DNA of 31,090 nt from Segatella salivae DSM 15606 (GTDB lineage: Bacteria > Bacteroidota > Bacteroidia > Bacteroidales > Bacteroidaceae), in the NCBI RefSeq assembly GCF_000185845.1, contig NZ_GL629647.1, positions 580,471-611,560 of the forward strand, given 5' to 3'. Shown here in pieces: positions 1-6,727 of this stretch. The notes under the pieces were generated by a model. The model was not told where the DNA came from. It saw only the letters and a program-made list of their open reading frames with translations, and did not search any database. Numbering within the stretch: position 1 is the stretch's first letter; each line of letters opens with the position of its first letter. The translations under genes were made by a program, and so were the position numbers.

Positions 1-1
1 A

Positions 2-178
2 AGAATTCTAGGTGATTACAATCTCAGCATCAAAGAAGTCATAATAGAAGATGAAATATTAAAATATAGTAGAGAAGAGTATCTTAAGTTATTCAATTAT
101 TCTGAGGAAATAAACACCTTACCACGCGTGTTTTATGAGCCTATTAGAATTCTTTTGGTAATTCATAATAAAGAATAA
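2..178 (+). CDS. C-terminal end of a hypothetical protein (partial)
   Basis: An open frame enters from the left edge and ends at TAA 176-178, giving 58 residues that finish in IRILLVIHNKE. It is rich in Glu, Lys, Ile and Tyr, with a charged, probably helical segment around EDEILKYSREEYLKLF. No start codon is visible, so the gene begins outside the window. I do not recognise the family. Its composition is AT-rich, unlike the more GC-rich mobile-element genes that follow on the opposite strand. Confidence 0.5.
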   Translation, partial: RILGDYNLSIKEVIIEDEILKYSREEYLKLFNYSEEINTLPRVFYEPIRILLVIHNKE

Positions 179-419
179 CGCGCGAGATCCTAAATTGGCT
201 ATTACAACATTATTTATGATAGTTTAGAACGATTTGATCATTGGATAATCTCAAAAGCAAAGAATTATAAATTGATTGTAATGTAAACTGCTTTGAAGAT
301 ATTTCGTTGCGATGTCAGATTATTTTTACTTACAACATCAAATCAACTTCTGAAGTTCCAGCTTGCCTATTTAATCACGACTTCGGAGTGATTTAATCTC
401 CCCTTTTGGGGCAAGGGTC

Positions 420-451
420 TTTGTGGTACAAATGGCAATTTGTGGTACAAA
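420..451. repeat. Two identical 13-bp palindromic sites
   Basis: TTTGTGGTACAAA occurs at 420-432 and again at 439-451, so the copies are offset by 19 bp. Each copy is an inverted repeat (TTTGT / ACAAA) around a 3-bp centre. Two identical dyads close to two helical turns apart look like a tandem operator, but no adjacent promoter is visible and the regulator is unknown. Confidence 0.5.
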
Positions 452-536
452 GACACACCTTGCTGTATCAAGAATGATATGGATAAGCCCTGCTGTGTTA
501 CTGCATTCACTGAATACAGTAACTCGGCGTAGGCTT

Positions 537-551
537 GCATTCGAGGAATGC
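537..551. repeat. Small perfect hairpin just downstream of the DUF3408 stop
   Basis: GCATTC (537-542) pairs with GAATGC (546-551) across a 3-nt loop, 6 bp after the DUF3408 stop on the minus strand. There is no U-run on the minus strand, so it is a weak terminator candidate at best. Confidence 0.35.
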
Positions 552-557
552 AGTACT

Positions 558-1064
558 TCAGAGTTTCCGCCATCTTTCCACATCATCTTTGTATTGGTCG
601 AGATGTTCTCGGAGCACCTGCTCCACATATCCTGAAACGCTTGCTCCCTGCTCACCGATTTTCCTCACCACGAAGTCCAACTTTCGTTGAGTTTCCTCTG
701 ATACATACACGGCTTTGCGGTGGCTGTTGCGAAAGGGCCGTAGATATTTCCCCTGAAACTCGGATAATTGCTTCCTGTCCCTTGTATTTCCCATTCGTTG
801 ATGATTCTCTTCGGTAGAAGTAGCCCTCTCCGTTGGTGACAACTCTGTTTCTTGATAGGACGGTTGAGAATAGTCCTTGTGACTCTCCTCGTCATTTTGT
901 TCCTCAACTTTAACAGGCTCAAATCTTTTCTTCTCCTCTTCATAATCTACGGGCTGGTCAAAATCGGGCAATTCCTCGGGCTTGCGGAGTTTTACGCCAT
1001 AATTTCCCATATCTCTGATGGCTTGCTCTAAAACGGCTTTTCTCTTTTCATCTATGGTCGGCAT
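558..1064 (-). CDS. DUF3408 domain protein of Bacteroidetes mobile elements
   Basis: A 168-residue protein. The N-terminal two thirds (about 1-100) is highly charged and low in complexity, with many Glu, Lys, Gln and Ser. The C-terminal part (about 105-168) holds the compact segment resembling DUF3408, including VYVSEETQRKLDFVVRKIG and VSGYVEQVLREHL, which looks like a ribbon-helix-helix DNA-binding fold. DUF3408 proteins are known almost only from Bacteroides-type conjugative and mobilizable transposons, where they follow small excisionase-like HTH genes; the same order is seen here. The start ATG at 1062-1064 lies inside the end of the upstream HTH gene (13-bp overlap), which implies translational coupling. 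No relaxase or transfer gene follows, so this is probably a remnant. Function in transfer or partition is an inference. Confidence 0.8.
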   Translation of the reverse strand: MPTIDEKRKAVLEQAIRDMGNYGVKLRKPEELPDFDQPVDYEEEKKRFEPVKVEEQNDEESHKDYSQPSYQETELSPTERATSTEENHQRMGNTRDRKQLSEFQGKYLRPFRNSHRKAVYVSEETQRKLDFVVRKIGEQGASVSGYVEQVLREHLDQYKDDVERWRKL

Positions 1065-1366
1065 GGCTTCTTGTGTATTGGGTAATAATGTCTTTCAAGC
1101 ATGGCTTGTATGTCGCTCTGTTTGTAGAGTATCTTGCCACCGATTTTGCAGTAGGCAATCATGCCATTGTCCCGATAGTCCTGAAGCGTGCGGAGACTTA
1201 GCCGTAAAAGTTTGCAGACTTCCTCGCCTGTAAGGTAAACCTCTCCGCCCAACATCGGACGGGCCGTAGCACAATACCGCTCCAATTTCTTTAATATGCC
1301 CTCCATCAGTTGTGCAAACATCTGCATTTGAGGGTCTTGCTGTGTAATGATTTCATTCTCTTCCAT
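1052..1366 (-). CDS. Excisionase-like helix-turn-helix protein
   Basis: A 104-residue protein. Residues about 43-95 form a MerR/excisionase-type HTH domain (helix_turn_helix_17 style): YLTGEEVCKLLRLSLRTLQ, then DYRDNGMIAYCKIGGKILY and KQSDIQAMLERHY. The first 40 residues look like a helical lead-in. Such proteins bind DNA at element ends and assist excision or regulate it in Bacteroides conjugative transposons. It lies 3 bp after the frameshifted HTH gene, to which it is clearly homologous, and overlaps the DUF3408 start by 13 bp. The three genes probably form one transcript from the promoter at 1721-1751. The family is confident; the specific role is inferred. Confidence 0.8.
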   Translation of the reverse strand: MEENEIITQQDPQMQMFAQLMEGILKKLERYCATARPMLGGEVYLTGEEVCKLLRLSLRTLQDYRDNGMIAYCKIGGKILYKQSDIQAMLERHYYPIHKKPCRP

Positions 1367-1369
1367 AGT

Positions 1370-1640
1370 TCATTCATTGTTTGAGTTCAATAACTCCGTG
1401 ACGTCGCTCTCCTTGTAATAGCATTTATGTCCAATCATGGAGAAAGGGATTTTACCCGTGTCGCGATAGGATTGCAGGGTGCGTTTGCTGATGCCCGAGC
1501 CTGCGGCATACGGCTTCATTGTCGAGCCATTCGTCCTTTTCGGGCGGATTGCCGATGAGTTGTTCGATACGATGAATAAAGTCTGCAAAGTCGGAGCTGT
1601 GCCGATCCCATGCCTTGCGGTCGATGATAATGAGTTTCAT
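1370..1640 (-). pseudogene. Excisionase-like HTH gene broken by a 1-bp frameshift
   Basis: The N-terminal part starts at ATG 1638-1640 (MKLIIIDRKAWDRH...) and is in frame to residue 49 (NEAVCRRLG). The expected HTH continuation ISKRTLQSYRDTGKIPF lies in the next frame and runs to the TGA at 1370-1372. A GGG (minus strand; CCC at 1494-1496 on plus) where GG is expected shifts the frame. Removing one base would give a protein of about 89 residues with the same LRTLQ-DYRD-G-I-IG-K-Y-SD pattern as the next gene. As read, translation stops at 1452 and gives 62 residues without a usable HTH. It is either a real inactivating mutation or a sequencing error in a short homopolymer. Confidence 0.8.
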
Positions 1641-1720
1641 TTCCTTGATTTTGTTTTGATTACTTTATTGTTACTCGGCAAACAAACTCATATACAGTCT
1701 GTTGCCACTATTGTTGTGTG

Positions 1721-1751
1721 CAAAGGTAAGCGTAGAACTACATTGAACAAA
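1721..1751 (-). promoter_or_regulatory. Bacteroidetes-type promoter for the HTH-HTH-DUF3408 operon
   Basis: On the minus strand a TTTG (1748-1751) is followed after exactly 19 bp by TACCTTTG (1721-1728), matching the -33/-7 consensus. It lies about 80 bp upstream of the first HTH start. Confidence 0.75.
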
Positions 1752-1809
1752 GCAACGCAGAAAAGCAAGGATATAGAAGGAAGAGAAGAGAAGTTAGTCT
1801 GTTAGTCAG

Positions 1810-1827
1810 AAAAGCTTATAAGCTTTT
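1810..1827. repeat. 18-bp perfect palindrome
   Basis: AAAAGCTTATAAGCTTTT is its own reverse complement and runs directly into the 37-bp tandem duplication. It could be a recombinase or regulator site at the end of the mobile-element remnant, or a hairpin with a short T-run on the plus strand. Confidence 0.6.
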
Positions 1828-1833
1828 TGTAAA

Positions 1834-1907
1834 TTGTACGTTGTCAAACAAAAGTGCACAACTGCAAATATTGTACGTTGTCAAACAAAAGTGCACAACT
1901 GCAAATA
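1834..1907. repeat. Perfect 37-bp tandem duplication
   Basis: The segment 1834-1870 is repeated exactly at 1871-1907 with no intervening base; each copy starts TTGTACGTTG and ends ACTGCAAATA. The absence of any mismatch points to a recent duplication or to selection. The pair sits at the right boundary of the mobile-element remnant, between the HTH operon promoter and ordinary chromosome. Confidence 0.9.
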
Positions 1908-2050
1908 TAGTTATTTACTCTGATATTTCATTGTTTTATTATCATAAATTCTTTTGTTGATTGTTTTTTGCTTTATAATTTCTCTTATCATTTTAATTTT
2001 CTCCCCTTGTCCTAAATATACGTCTTTGGGTGTGAGATTATCCAACGATT

Positions 2051-2391
2051 CATGAAATGATTTTCGCCATGCGCGGAAACTCCAAACCTTTCGGGAAATG
2101 ACTTTCGCCGAGCGCGAAAATACCAAACCCTTCGGGAAATGACTTTCGCCATGCGCGGAAACACCAAACCATTTGGGAAATGATTTTCGCCGAGCGCGGA
2201 AATGCCAAACCATTCGGGAAATGACTTTCGCCAAGCGCGGAAATGCCAAACCTTTCGGGAAATGATTTTCGCCGAGCGCGGAAATGCCAAACCATTCGGG
2301 AAACGACTTTCGCCATGCGCGGAAATGCCAAACCATTCGGGAAATAACTTTCGCCAAGCGCGGAAACTCCAAACCTTTTGCGGAATGAGTT
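2051..2391. repeat. 41-bp minisatellite, eight copies plus degenerate ends
   Basis: The anchor TTTCGCC recurs at 2062, 2103, 2144, 2185, 2226, 2267, 2308 and 2349, always exactly 41 bp apart. Within a unit the segments GCGCGGAAA, CCAAACC and GGGAAATGA are constant, while the bases after TTTCGCC alternate among ATG, GAG and AAG. Each unit holds an imperfect dyad (TTTCGC ... GCGCGGAAA) and the palindrome-like TTTCGGGAAA. Flanking partial copies lie before 2062 and after 2380. Because 41 is not a multiple of 3, the minus strand is open through the array in all three frames. There are no unique spacers, so this is not a CRISPR. It lies about 290 bp upstream of the carboxyltransferase operon. Confidence 0.95.
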
Positions 2392-2593
2392 GCGAGAGGC
2401 CCGCAAGCAATTTCACCAACTTAAAAATAAGCGAAAAGAGGAAAAGGTAAACAACAAAAACCAATGCAGGCAATGCATAAGAAAGAAAGGATGCCAGAAA
2501 CCAAACTACCCTCAAGAAGTAAACGACATCCAACAAAGTTCGTATTTTTTGCTTTTTAACCTTTTTCCATTCCCCACTTTTTCATTTTTTTAC

Positions 2594-2601
2594 TATCTTT
2601 G
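2594..2601 (+). promoter_or_regulatory. -7 element of the carboxyltransferase operon promoter
   Basis: TATCTTTG lies about 80 bp upstream of the first gene at 2680. The usual TTTG at -33 is absent; the upstream sequence is only T-rich, so the call rests on the -7 element and position. Confidence 0.55.
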
Positions 2602-2679
2602 CATCCGAAACTATAGTGTAATCATAAATGGGTTACTAATTGACATTAGGACAACAAAAGATTTAATTGATAAAAACTT

Positions 2680-4245
2680 ATGAGTAAGCAAGTAGAAAAG
2701 ATCAAACAGCTTATTGCAAAACGCGAAGAAGCTCGCCTGGGAGGTGGTCAGAAAGCTATCGACAAGCAGCACGAACGTGGTAAGTACACGGCACGCGAAC
2801 GTATTGAAATGTTAGTGGATGAAGGTAGTTTCGAAGAATATGATATGTTCAAATTGCATCGTTGTCATAACTTCGGCATGGAGAAAAAACAATACTTAGG
2901 TGATGGAGTTGTAGCTGGTTCGGCAACTATCGATGGTCGCTTGGTATACCTTTATGCACAGGATTTCACCGTTAATGGTGGCTCTTTGTCTGAGACTATG
3001 GCACAAAAGATTTGCAAGGTTATGGACATGGCAATGCGTATGGGAGCTCCCGTCATCGGCATGAATGACTCAGGTGGTGCACGTATTCAAGAAGGAATCT
3101 CGGCACTTGCTGGCTTTGGTGAGATTTTCGAACGCAACATTCTTGCCAGTGGAGTCGTTCCACAAATCAGTGCAATCATGGGGCCTTGTGCCGGTGGTGC
3201 AGTCTATTCACCCGCACTAACAGACTTTACCATTATGACCGAAGGCACTTCTTACATGTTCCTTACAGGTCCGAAGGTTGTTAAAACCGTTACAGGTGAA
3301 GAGATTGATGCAGAACATTTAGGTGGTGCAAGCGTACATGCGAGCAAGAGTGGTGTTACTCATTTCACGGCAAAGACCGAAGAGGAGTGCATGGAACTCA
3401 TTAAAACATTACTCTCATATATCCCATCTAATAACACAGAAACAGCTCCCCGTGTAGAATGTACCGACCCGATTGATCGTAAAGAAGACCTTCTCAACGA
3501 GATAATTCCAGAAGATCCTAATCAAGCTTACGACATGTATAAAGTCATCGGTGCAGTCGTTGACAATGGTGAATTCTTTGAAATCCAACCAAAATTTGCA
3601 AAGAACATCATCACAGGCTTTGCTCGTTTCAATGGTCAAAGCGTAGGTATTGTAGCCAACCAACCAGCTGCTTATGCAGGCGTTCTTGATGTAAATGCAA
3701 GTAGAAAGGGTGCACGTTTCGTGCGTTTCTGTGATGCCTTCAATATTCCAATCGTTAGTTTGGTAGATGTACCAGGTTTCTTGCCAGGAACAGGTCAGGA
3801 ATATAATGCTGTCATCCTTCACGGAGCACAACTTCTTTACGCTTATGGTGAGGCAACAGTACCAAAGATTACGATCAACCTTCGTAAGAGTTATGGTGGT
3901 TCTCACATCGTTATGGGTTGTAAACAACTTCGTTCTGACCTCAACTTTGCATGGCCTTCAGCCGAGATTGCAGTAATGGGTGCAAGCGGGGCTGTTGCTA
4001 TTCTTTGTGGCAAAGAAGCTAAAAAGATTAAGGAAGAAGGTGGAGATGTTAGAGCATTCCTTGCAGAAAAAGAAGAGGACTACACTGAAACATTTGCCAA
4101 TCCTTATCAAGCTGCACAATATGGTTACATTGATGATGTTATTGAACCACGCAACACACGTTTCCGTATTTGTCGCGGATTGGCTCAACTTGCAACCAAG
4201 CGCCAGGATATTCCTGCTAAGAAGCATGCCTGCATGCCTATGTAA
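2680..4245 (+). CDS. mmdA: Acyl-CoA carboxylase / methylmalonyl-CoA decarboxylase carboxyltransferase subunit
   Basis: A 521-residue protein of the usual length for the biotin-dependent carboxyltransferase family (PccB/MmdA). Residues 129-139 read NDSGGARIQEG and residues 168-180 GPCAGGAVYSPAL, the two glycine-rich oxyanion-hole segments of the N-terminal crotonase-like half. The C-terminal half carries DVPGFLPGTGQE near 365 and KSYGGSHIVMG near 405. It transfers a carboxyl group between an acyl-CoA (methylmalonyl- or propionyl-CoA) and biotin on the carrier encoded two genes downstream. In Bacteroidetes this serves propionate formation or odd-chain acyl-CoA metabolism in the cytosol. It starts an operon with an OadG-like fragment and a biotin carrier. 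The exact substrate cannot be fixed from sequence alone. Confidence 0.92.
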   Translation: MSKQVEKIKQLIAKREEARLGGGQKAIDKQHERGKYTARERIEMLVDEGSFEEYDMFKLHRCHNFGMEKKQYLGDGVVAGSATIDGRLVYLYAQDFTVNGGSLSETMAQKICKVMDMAMRMGAPVIGMNDSGGARIQEGISALAGFGEIFERNILASGVVPQISAIMGPCAGGAVYSPALTDFTIMTEGTSYMFLTGPKVVKTVTGEEIDAEHLGGASVHASKSGVTHFTAKTEEECMELIKTLLSYIPSNNTETAPRVECTDPIDRKEDLLNEIIPEDPNQAYDMYKVIGAVVDNGEFFEIQPKFAKNIITGFARFNGQSVGIVANQPAAYAGVLDVNASRKGARFVRFCDAFNIPIVSLVDVPGFLPGTGQEYNAVILHGAQLLYAYGEATVPKITINLRKSYGGSHIVMGCKQLRSDLNFAWPSAEIAVMGASGAVAILCGKEAKKIKEEGGDVRAFLAEKEEDYTETFANPYQAAQYGYIDDVIEPRNTRFRICRGLAQLATKRQDIPAKKHACMPM

Positions 4246-4281
4246 TCCAAGTTGAAAACGAGAAATAATAACGTAAAAACA

Positions 4282-4434
4282 ATGGATAAAAATATATATG
4301 CAGCTATTGCCATGGCACTCTATGAGTTTGAAGGCAATAACGTTCACGACAATGAACCTGGAAAAATCACAATTGCTTTGCGTCCAACGCTATGGAATGC
4401 CAAGTTCTTGTCATTAACAAAGAAACCAAAATAG
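4282..4434 (+). CDS. Small OadG-like protein of the carboxyltransferase operon
   Basis: A 50-residue protein starting at ATG 4282; an in-frame TTG at 4252 is possible but less likely. The segment IYAAIAMALYEFEGNN followed by ITIALRP-TLWNAKF resembles the soluble C-terminal tail of OadG/MmdD-type subunits, which have an AAIAAAL helix and end in a conserved Trp motif. The N-terminal transmembrane helix of OadG is missing. It lies between mmdA (36 bp upstream) and the biotin carrier (3 bp downstream), so it probably belongs to the same complex, perhaps as an assembly or linker subunit. The family link is my inference from pattern; the operon position is seen directly. Confidence 0.65.
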   Translation: MDKNIYAAIAMALYEFEGNNVHDNEPGKITIALRPTLWNAKFLSLTKKPK

Positions 4435-4437
4435 AGT

Positions 4438-4863
4438 ATGAAAGAGTTTAAATATACAATTGATGGCAAAGAATATAAGGTTGCTATCGGTGAAATTGAC
4501 GAGAATAACATTGCATCTGTAAATGTAAACGGCGAGGACTTCAAAGTCCAAATGGAAAAAGAAGCAGAACCCGAGAAGAAGAAAGTTGTGCTTGGTAAAC
4601 CTGCACAAACTGAGGAAACAGAAGCTACTCCATCAGCTAATGTCAACACAAACAATGCTGTTAAGGCGCCTCTCCCTGGTACAATCACAGCTATCAACGT
4701 TGAAGTTGGACAAGAGGTTAAGGCTGGAGATGCTGTTGTAGTACTTGAAGCAATGAAAATGGCCAATAATATTGAAGCAGAAAAAGATGGTAAGATTACA
4801 GCTATCTGCGTGAAAGTTGGTCAAACTGTTCTTGAAGAAGACCCACTTGTTGTGATTGAATAA
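4438..4863 (+). CDS. mmdC: Biotin carboxyl carrier protein
   Basis: A 141-residue protein. Residues 104-108 are EAMKM, the biotinylation motif, so Lys107 is the biotin attachment site. The biotinyl/lipoyl fold occupies about 75-141 (VKAPLPGTI ... VGQEVKAGDAVVVLEAMKM ... VGQTVLEEDPLVVIE). A charged, Pro/Ala/Thr-rich linker spans about 40-72, and the N-terminal 35 residues form a short beta-rich domain typical of the decarboxylase-type carriers. It shuttles the carboxyl group to and from the carboxyltransferase encoded at 2680. It is the last gene of the operon; a strong terminator begins 23 bp later. The gene symbol assumes the decarboxylase assignment of the operon. Confidence 0.9.
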   Translation: MKEFKYTIDGKEYKVAIGEIDENNIASVNVNGEDFKVQMEKEAEPEKKKVVLGKPAQTEETEATPSANVNTNNAVKAPLPGTITAINVEVGQEVKAGDAVVVLEAMKMANNIEAEKDGKITAICVKVGQTVLEEDPLVVIE

Positions 4864-4886
4864 CAAATGATAACTACATTATAAAG

Positions 4887-4924
4887 AAAAGGATATGCTT
4901 CACTTAAAGCATATCCTTTTTTAT
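4887..4924 (+). terminator. Strong intrinsic terminator of the carboxyltransferase operon
   Basis: A perfect 14-bp stem (4887-4900 with 4907-4920, core GGATATGCTT / AAGCATATCC) with a 6-nt loop CACTTA is followed by a T-run. The stem is A-rich at its base on the other strand, so it may also work for the minus-strand genes. Confidence 0.92.
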
Positions 4925-5241
4925 ATTCTCATCTTCTTTGATTTAATAAGGAAATAAAAGGCTGGCAACATGAACTTCTATTTGATTAAAATCATAGGAT
5001 AATGCATATCAGAACATTATGCACTTATAATCAAATCATAATATCAAGTAAAAGTAAGATGAAAATTATATGTATCAAATTACTCCGTAAAATGCTTTAT
5101 ATTGATGCATAAACTGATAGAAATCATTCGATAATCTATAGCTATTTACTTCATCCAGCTTGACTCGTTATAAAAAAAGAGCAGAAGATTCACGCCTTTA
5201 TTCCCCCACCCTTATAAGATAACCCTATGCTAAAGGCAAAT
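4925..5241. other. Gene-free AT-rich stretch
   Basis: About 320 bp between convergent units. I see no open frame, no -7 element with spacing and no hairpin beyond the preceding terminator. Confidence 0.5.
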
Positions 5242-5679
5242 TTAATGCGTTCCTCTCAACACCCAAATACCTCCAAAGAACATGAATAATGACCAGAGTG
5301 TGAGCAGCGCAAAACATAAGATTACAAAACCAAGTAACACTTTGGCCAACATATTTCGTCGTGACACTTCAACCAAAAATGCAATCGTTGAGGCAATAAA
5401 CCAAAAGTAACCACCGAAGATTGTAAATAACCAAACAAAAGGAATCGCCTCCATCCAACTTGCAGAATAAGGCTGACCAACGGGATGTTTGTCTATAAAC
5501 ACATAACAAACCACAGCTGTTATTAGGCATAAGATATTGCCAAAATAGATATATTTGAACAGCTGTCGTTTATGAATATACATCATTATAGCCAACAGAA
5601 TGATAAAAGTGATTGGCAAAAAAAAGCAAGATAAAATATTACTATCGTGTAACATAAGATTGATTATTATTAATTTCAT
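5242..5679 (-). CDS. Small integral membrane protein, unknown function
   Basis: A 145-residue protein with four hydrophobic segments: about 17-34 (SCFFLPITFIILLAIMMY), 45-62, 80-105 (AIPFVWLFTIFGGYFWFIAS) and 113-138. Loops are short; a basic stretch HKRQLFK follows the first segment. The start at ATG 5679 is used; a second ATG at 5655 (residue 9) is an alternative. No catalytic motif or known family is recognisable. It starts 37 bp after the radical SAM gene on the same strand and may be co-transcribed with it. Confidence 0.65.
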   Translation of the reverse strand: MKLIIINLMLHDSNILSCFFLPITFIILLAIMMYIHKRQLFKYIYFGNILCLITAVVCYVFIDKHPVGQPYSASWMEAIPFVWLFTIFGGYFWFIASTIAFLVEVSRRNMLAKVLLGFVILCFALLTLWSLFMFFGGIWVLRGTH

Positions 5680-5716
5680 TCAGACAACTCATTCATGGTG
5701 GAGAGTTCTTTCAACT

Positions 5717-6634
5717 TCAATCATCCATGAAATGAGCTCCTTGCCTTATACCATGAGCTTGCATGTAACGACAAAGCAAGTTAGTAAACTCATAATTCTT
5801 CAATCCCCATTTCGGTGCAATCAAAAGATTGGCAGGAGATTGGCTAACGAAACGCTCTAAAACAAGTGTTGGCCGGAGATAAGAAATATAGTCTGCAACC
5901 AGCCGAATGTACTCTTCTACCGAATAAACATGAAAGGGAGTAGCCCGAAATTCAGCTGCTAACCGCGTGCCACGTATAATCTGCATTTGATGAATCTTAA
6001 GGATATCAAGAGGTAAAGAAGAGATAATCTTTGCCTGTCTTATGCTTTCTGCTGCATCTTCTCCAGGCAAACCAAGAATGATATGCCCACCACAAAGGAG
6101 TCCACATGCGTGAGTTTTCATAATCGCTTGTTGGCAACATGCAAAATCATGACCACGATTTATTCGCTTAAGCGTATCATCATTGACACTCTCTATACCA
6201 TATTCCACCAACACAAACGTATGCTTTTGCAGACCAACAAGATAGTCAAGCAATTCATCATTGACACAATCCGGGCGTGTACCAATAACAAGTCCGACAA
6301 CATCTTCTACCTGGAGGGCTTCTTCATAGAGGGCCTTTAACTGCTGAAGTGAAGCATAAGTGTTTGAATAGGCCTGGAAATAAGCTAAGTATTTCATGTC
6401 AGGATACTTATGAGAAAAGAAACTTTTACCCACTTCCAATTGTTCCGTTACAGACTTATGCCGGTCACAATAATTAGGATTGAAAGTCTGATTATTACAA
6501 TAAGTACATCCTCCTATACCGACATTTCCATCACGATTCGGACAGGAAAAGCCTGCATCAATACTTATTTTCTGTACTCTGAAAGGGAATTTCTTCCTTA
6601 TCCACGAAGAGAAATCATTGTAAAAACCATCCAT
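5717..6634 (-). CDS. TIGR01212 family radical SAM protein (YhcC-like)
   Basis: A 305-residue protein from the ATG at 6632-6634. Residues 31-46 hold the cluster-binding cysteines Cys31, Cys43 and Cys46 (CPNRDG...GGCTYC), the unusual CX11CX2C spacing of the YhcC/Elp3-like radical SAM group. Later segments VEYGIES, GHDFACCQQAI and HIILGLPGE fit the radical SAM TIM-barrel. The reaction is unknown in this family; RNA modification is often suspected from the Elp3 likeness. I chose this start, not the longer frame from 6682, because YhcC homologues begin near this point and a promoter lies directly upstream within the longer frame. That promoter ends only 6 bp before the ATG, so the message may be leaderless. 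Confidence 0.85.
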   Translation of the reverse strand: MDGFYNDFSSWIRKKFPFRVQKISIDAGFSCPNRDGNVGIGGCTYCNNQTFNPNYCDRHKSVTEQLEVGKSFFSHKYPDMKYLAYFQAYSNTYASLQQLKALYEEALQVEDVVGLVIGTRPDCVNDELLDYLVGLQKHTFVLVEYGIESVNDDTLKRINRGHDFACCQQAIMKTHACGLLCGGHIILGLPGEDAAESIRQAKIISSLPLDILKIHQMQIIRGTRLAAEFRATPFHVYSVEEYIRLVADYISYLRPTLVLERFVSQSPANLLIAPKWGLKNYEFTNLLCRYMQAHGIRQGAHFMDD

Positions 6635-6640
6635 TGCATG

Positions 6641-6672
6641 CAAAGTTATGAAAAAAGCAGGTAAACAACAAA
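6641..6672 (-). promoter_or_regulatory. Bacteroidetes promoter for the radical SAM gene
   Basis: On the minus strand TTTG (6669-6672) is followed after 20 bp by TAACTTTG (6641-6648), an excellent consensus match. Only 6 bp separate the -7 element from the chosen ATG. Confidence 0.75.
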
Positions 6673-6692
6673 TGATTATCAAGGCTTTTTTG

Positions 6693-6700
6693 TAACTTTG
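6693..6700 (+). promoter_or_regulatory. -7 element for the DPP IV gene
   Basis: TAACTTTG lies 15 bp before the first possible ATG (6716) and 27 bp before the preferred one (6728). The -33 region is weak. It lies back to back with the divergent radical SAM promoter. Confidence 0.6.
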
Positions 6701-6727
6701 TAAACATAAAACAAAATGGTAATCAAT

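Larger units (their letters stand above)
179..557. other. Non-coding stretch between the partial gene and the DUF3408 gene
   Basis: About 380 bp with no convincing gene. It contains the paired 13-bp palindromic sites at 420-451, an imperfect hairpin (ACTGNATTC / GAATNCAGT) around 500-521 and a perfect small hairpin at 537-551. The concentration of short inverted and direct repeats here fits the decaying edge of a mobile element, but no terminal repeat or target duplication can be proven. Confidence 0.5.

Noticed and set aside
558..1640. Complete conjugative or mobilizable transposon
   Set aside because: No integrase, relaxase, transfer gene or proven attachment site is present in the window; only a fragment can be claimed.
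2051..2391. CRISPR array
   Set aside because: The 41-bp units are contiguous and nearly identical with no unique spacers, and no cas genes are near.
1911..2536. Three long minus-strand frames across the 41-bp array as protein genes
   Set aside because: They are phase-shifted readings of the same repeat, lack a clear ribosome binding site or promoter, and would be open only because the unit has no stop codon. I report the array as a repeat.
2378..2683. 101-codon plus-strand frame upstream of mmdA
   Set aside because: It contains the mmdA -7 element and a degenerate end of the minisatellite; composition is not protein-like.
3415..3927. 170-codon minus-strand frame inside mmdA
   Set aside because: It lies antisense to a highly conserved carboxyltransferase and has Cys/Thr/Ile-rich composition typical of shadow frames.
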